Positions 5,316 through 5,982 of a stretch of DNA of 5,982 nucleotides are shown piece by piece. A program made the position numbers and the translations under genes. Origin of the DNA: Desulfobacterales bacterium (lineage in GTDB: Bacteria > Desulfobacterota > DSM-4660 > Desulfatiglandales > JALVZP01). The stretch lies in assembly GCA_027037575.1 (NCBI GenBank), contig JALVZP010000335.1, positions 1-5,982 on the forward strand. Direction: 5' to 3'. Within the stretch, counting starts at the first letter, position 1. Each line of letters begins with the position of its first letter. The notes under the pieces are model-generated. The model saw only the letters and a list, made by a program, of their open reading frames with translations. It was not told where the DNA came from and made no database searches.

Positions 5316-5982
5316 ATGAAAGTCCTTAAATTAACACAGACTGTAAAGGCATCAGGATGAGCAAGCAAACTCTCTCCAGGGGATCTGGAGAGGGCACTTT
5401 GTGGAATATCTGTTCCTCAAGATGAGAATGTGATTATAGGGCTTGAGAATCCTGATGATGCAGGAGTTTATAAGATAAATGAAGAGCTTGCTATTATCCA
5501 GACAGTAGATTTTTTTACTCCTGTTGTGGATGATCCATATTACTTTGGACAGATTGCTGTTTCAAATTCATTGAGTGATGTATATGCAATGGGAGGGACT
5601 CCCAAGACTGCAATGAATATTGTCTGCTTTCCCTCTGAAAAGATGGATATATCTGTGCTTAGAAAGATACTGGAAGGTGGAATTGATAAAATGAAAGAAG
5701 CAGATGTAATACTTATAGGAGGTCACAGTGTAGATGATCCTGAGATAAAGTATGGGCTTTCTGTAACGGGATTTGTTCATCCCAAGGAGGTAATTACTAA
5801 AAGAGGAATAAGGGAAGGGGATCTTCTTATATTAACAAAGCCCTTAGGGCTTGGGATAATAAATACCTGTATAAAAGGGGATATTGCATCAAAGGAGCTT
5901 ATAGACAAGGCAATAGGTATTATGACAGAACTTAATAAAGATGCATCAGAGGTAATGAAGGAGTTTTCTGTTCATGCATGCA
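5316..5982 (+). CDS. selD: Selenide, water dikinase (selenophosphate synthase) with in-frame UGA selenocysteine, 3' partial
   Basis: SelD makes selenophosphate from selenide and ATP, the selenium donor for selenocysteine and selenouridine synthesis. 222 codons are visible to the window edge (family length about 340-350). The frame is continuous except for TGA at codon 15, giving MKVLKLTQTVKASG-U-ASKLSPGDLERAL. This is the catalytic Cys/Sec position, with the catalytic lysine (K18) three residues on, as in E. coli Cys17/Lys20. Further family motifs are NPDDAGVY (D48), TVDFFTPVVDDPYYFG (D65), SNSLSDVYAMGGTPKTAMNI (N84, D88), IGGHSVDDPEIKYGLSVTG (134-152) and LILTKPLGLGI. The visible end, KEFSVHAC, leads into the usual CTDxTGFG segment. 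An in-frame TAA at 5301 limits the start to this ATG, and no start after the TGA could restore the catalytic loop. A SECIS-like hairpin follows the UGA. A nonsense-mutated gene is the alternative, but the intact downstream frame and the hairpin argue against it. selA, selB and selC must lie elsewhere. Confidence 0.95.
5358..5360 (+). other. In-frame TGA read as selenocysteine (Sec15 of SelD)
   Basis: Codon 15 of selD, counted from the ATG at 5316. It occupies the position that is Cys or Sec across SelD proteins. A standard ORF caller would stop here and miss the gene. Confidence 0.93.
5372..5392 (+). promoter_or_regulatory. Bacterial SECIS-like hairpin within selD
   Basis: CTCTCCAG (5372-5379) pairs perfectly with CTGGAGAG (5385-5392), an 8-bp stem with five GC pairs around the 5-base loop GGGAT; a T-G wobble (5371-5393) could extend it. 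The loop begins 19 bases after the UGA, and its first two bases are G. Both fit the general bacterial SECIS pattern recognised by SelB (loop roughly 16-37 bases after the UGA, G among the first two loop bases). The stem encodes the conserved LSPGDLE stretch, so codons here serve both protein and RNA. The bulged U of the E. coli fdhF element is not obvious. Confidence 0.85.

Noticed and set aside
5358..5360. TGA as a nonsense mutation making selD a pseudogene
   Set aside because: It is the only stop in 222 codons, it sits at the known Cys/Sec site, and a SECIS-like hairpin follows at proper spacing.
5568..5780. 70-codon open frame on the minus strand opposite selD
   Set aside because: It is a shadow of the SelD frame with no recognisable features.
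1..5982. Novel defence system, mobile element, CRISPR array or biosynthetic cluster
   Set aside because: Every long frame matches a known housekeeping or cofactor family; no repeats, recombinase, nuclease or effector-like gene was seen on either strand.

Overview
The window is AT-rich chromosomal sequence, with heavy use of ATA for Ile and AGA/AGG for Arg, and it is densely packed with six genes. All six look like bacterial housekeeping or cofactor genes. No mobile element, CRISPR array, RNA gene or phage gene was seen, and no stretch over about 90 bases lacks a gene. The gene set points to a diderm bacterium: a Tol-Pal-type CpoB and an exported metal-binding protein imply a periplasm. Haem appears to be made by the C5 glutamate route and the sirohaem (Ahb) branch, and a selenocysteine-containing SelD implies selenium use. 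Together these suggest an anaerobe such as a Nitrospirota or Thermodesulfobacteriota-like lineage. The phylum is an inference from gene content, not something the sequence proves.

Layout. The left edge holds the 3' end of a plus-strand cpoB (ybgF) gene. It ends tail-to-tail, with an 8-bp overlap, against a minus-strand unit. Read in its own direction, that unit is ahbB (sirohaem decarboxylase subunit, 2873 to 2409), hemL (glutamate-1-semialdehyde aminomutase, 2407 to 1130) and a ZnuA-like metal-binding protein (1161 to 340). hemL starts 1 base after ahbB ends, and the binding-protein gene overlaps the end of hemL by up to 32 bases, so the three are probably one operon. Starting 77 bases away on the other strand is a plus-strand pair, rimO (2950-4269) and a long-chain polyprenyl diphosphate synthase (4266-5231), joined by an ATGA stop/start overlap. 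After an 84-base gap comes selD (5316 to the window end). It is hidden from ordinary ORF calling because codon 15 is an in-frame TGA, which reads as selenocysteine.

Two points stand out. First, selD carries the UGA at its active-site position, followed by a perfect 8-bp hairpin with a GG-starting loop at the right distance for a bacterial SECIS element. Second, the three transcription-unit leaders (ahbB, rimO, selD) have no Shine-Dalgarno sequence, and each has a sigma70-like promoter whose predicted start falls on or within about 3 bases of the ATG. The internal genes hemL and ispB instead have clear Shine-Dalgarno sequences. This suggests leaderless mRNAs for operon-first genes in this organism.

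HemL makes 5-aminolevulinate, the first committed tetrapyrrole precursor, and AhbB acts late in the same pathway, so that operon links the two ends of sirohaem-dependent haem synthesis. RimO modifies ribosomal protein S12, and the prenyl synthase supplies the quinone side chain or a related lipid. SelD supplies selenophosphate, including for its own synthesis.
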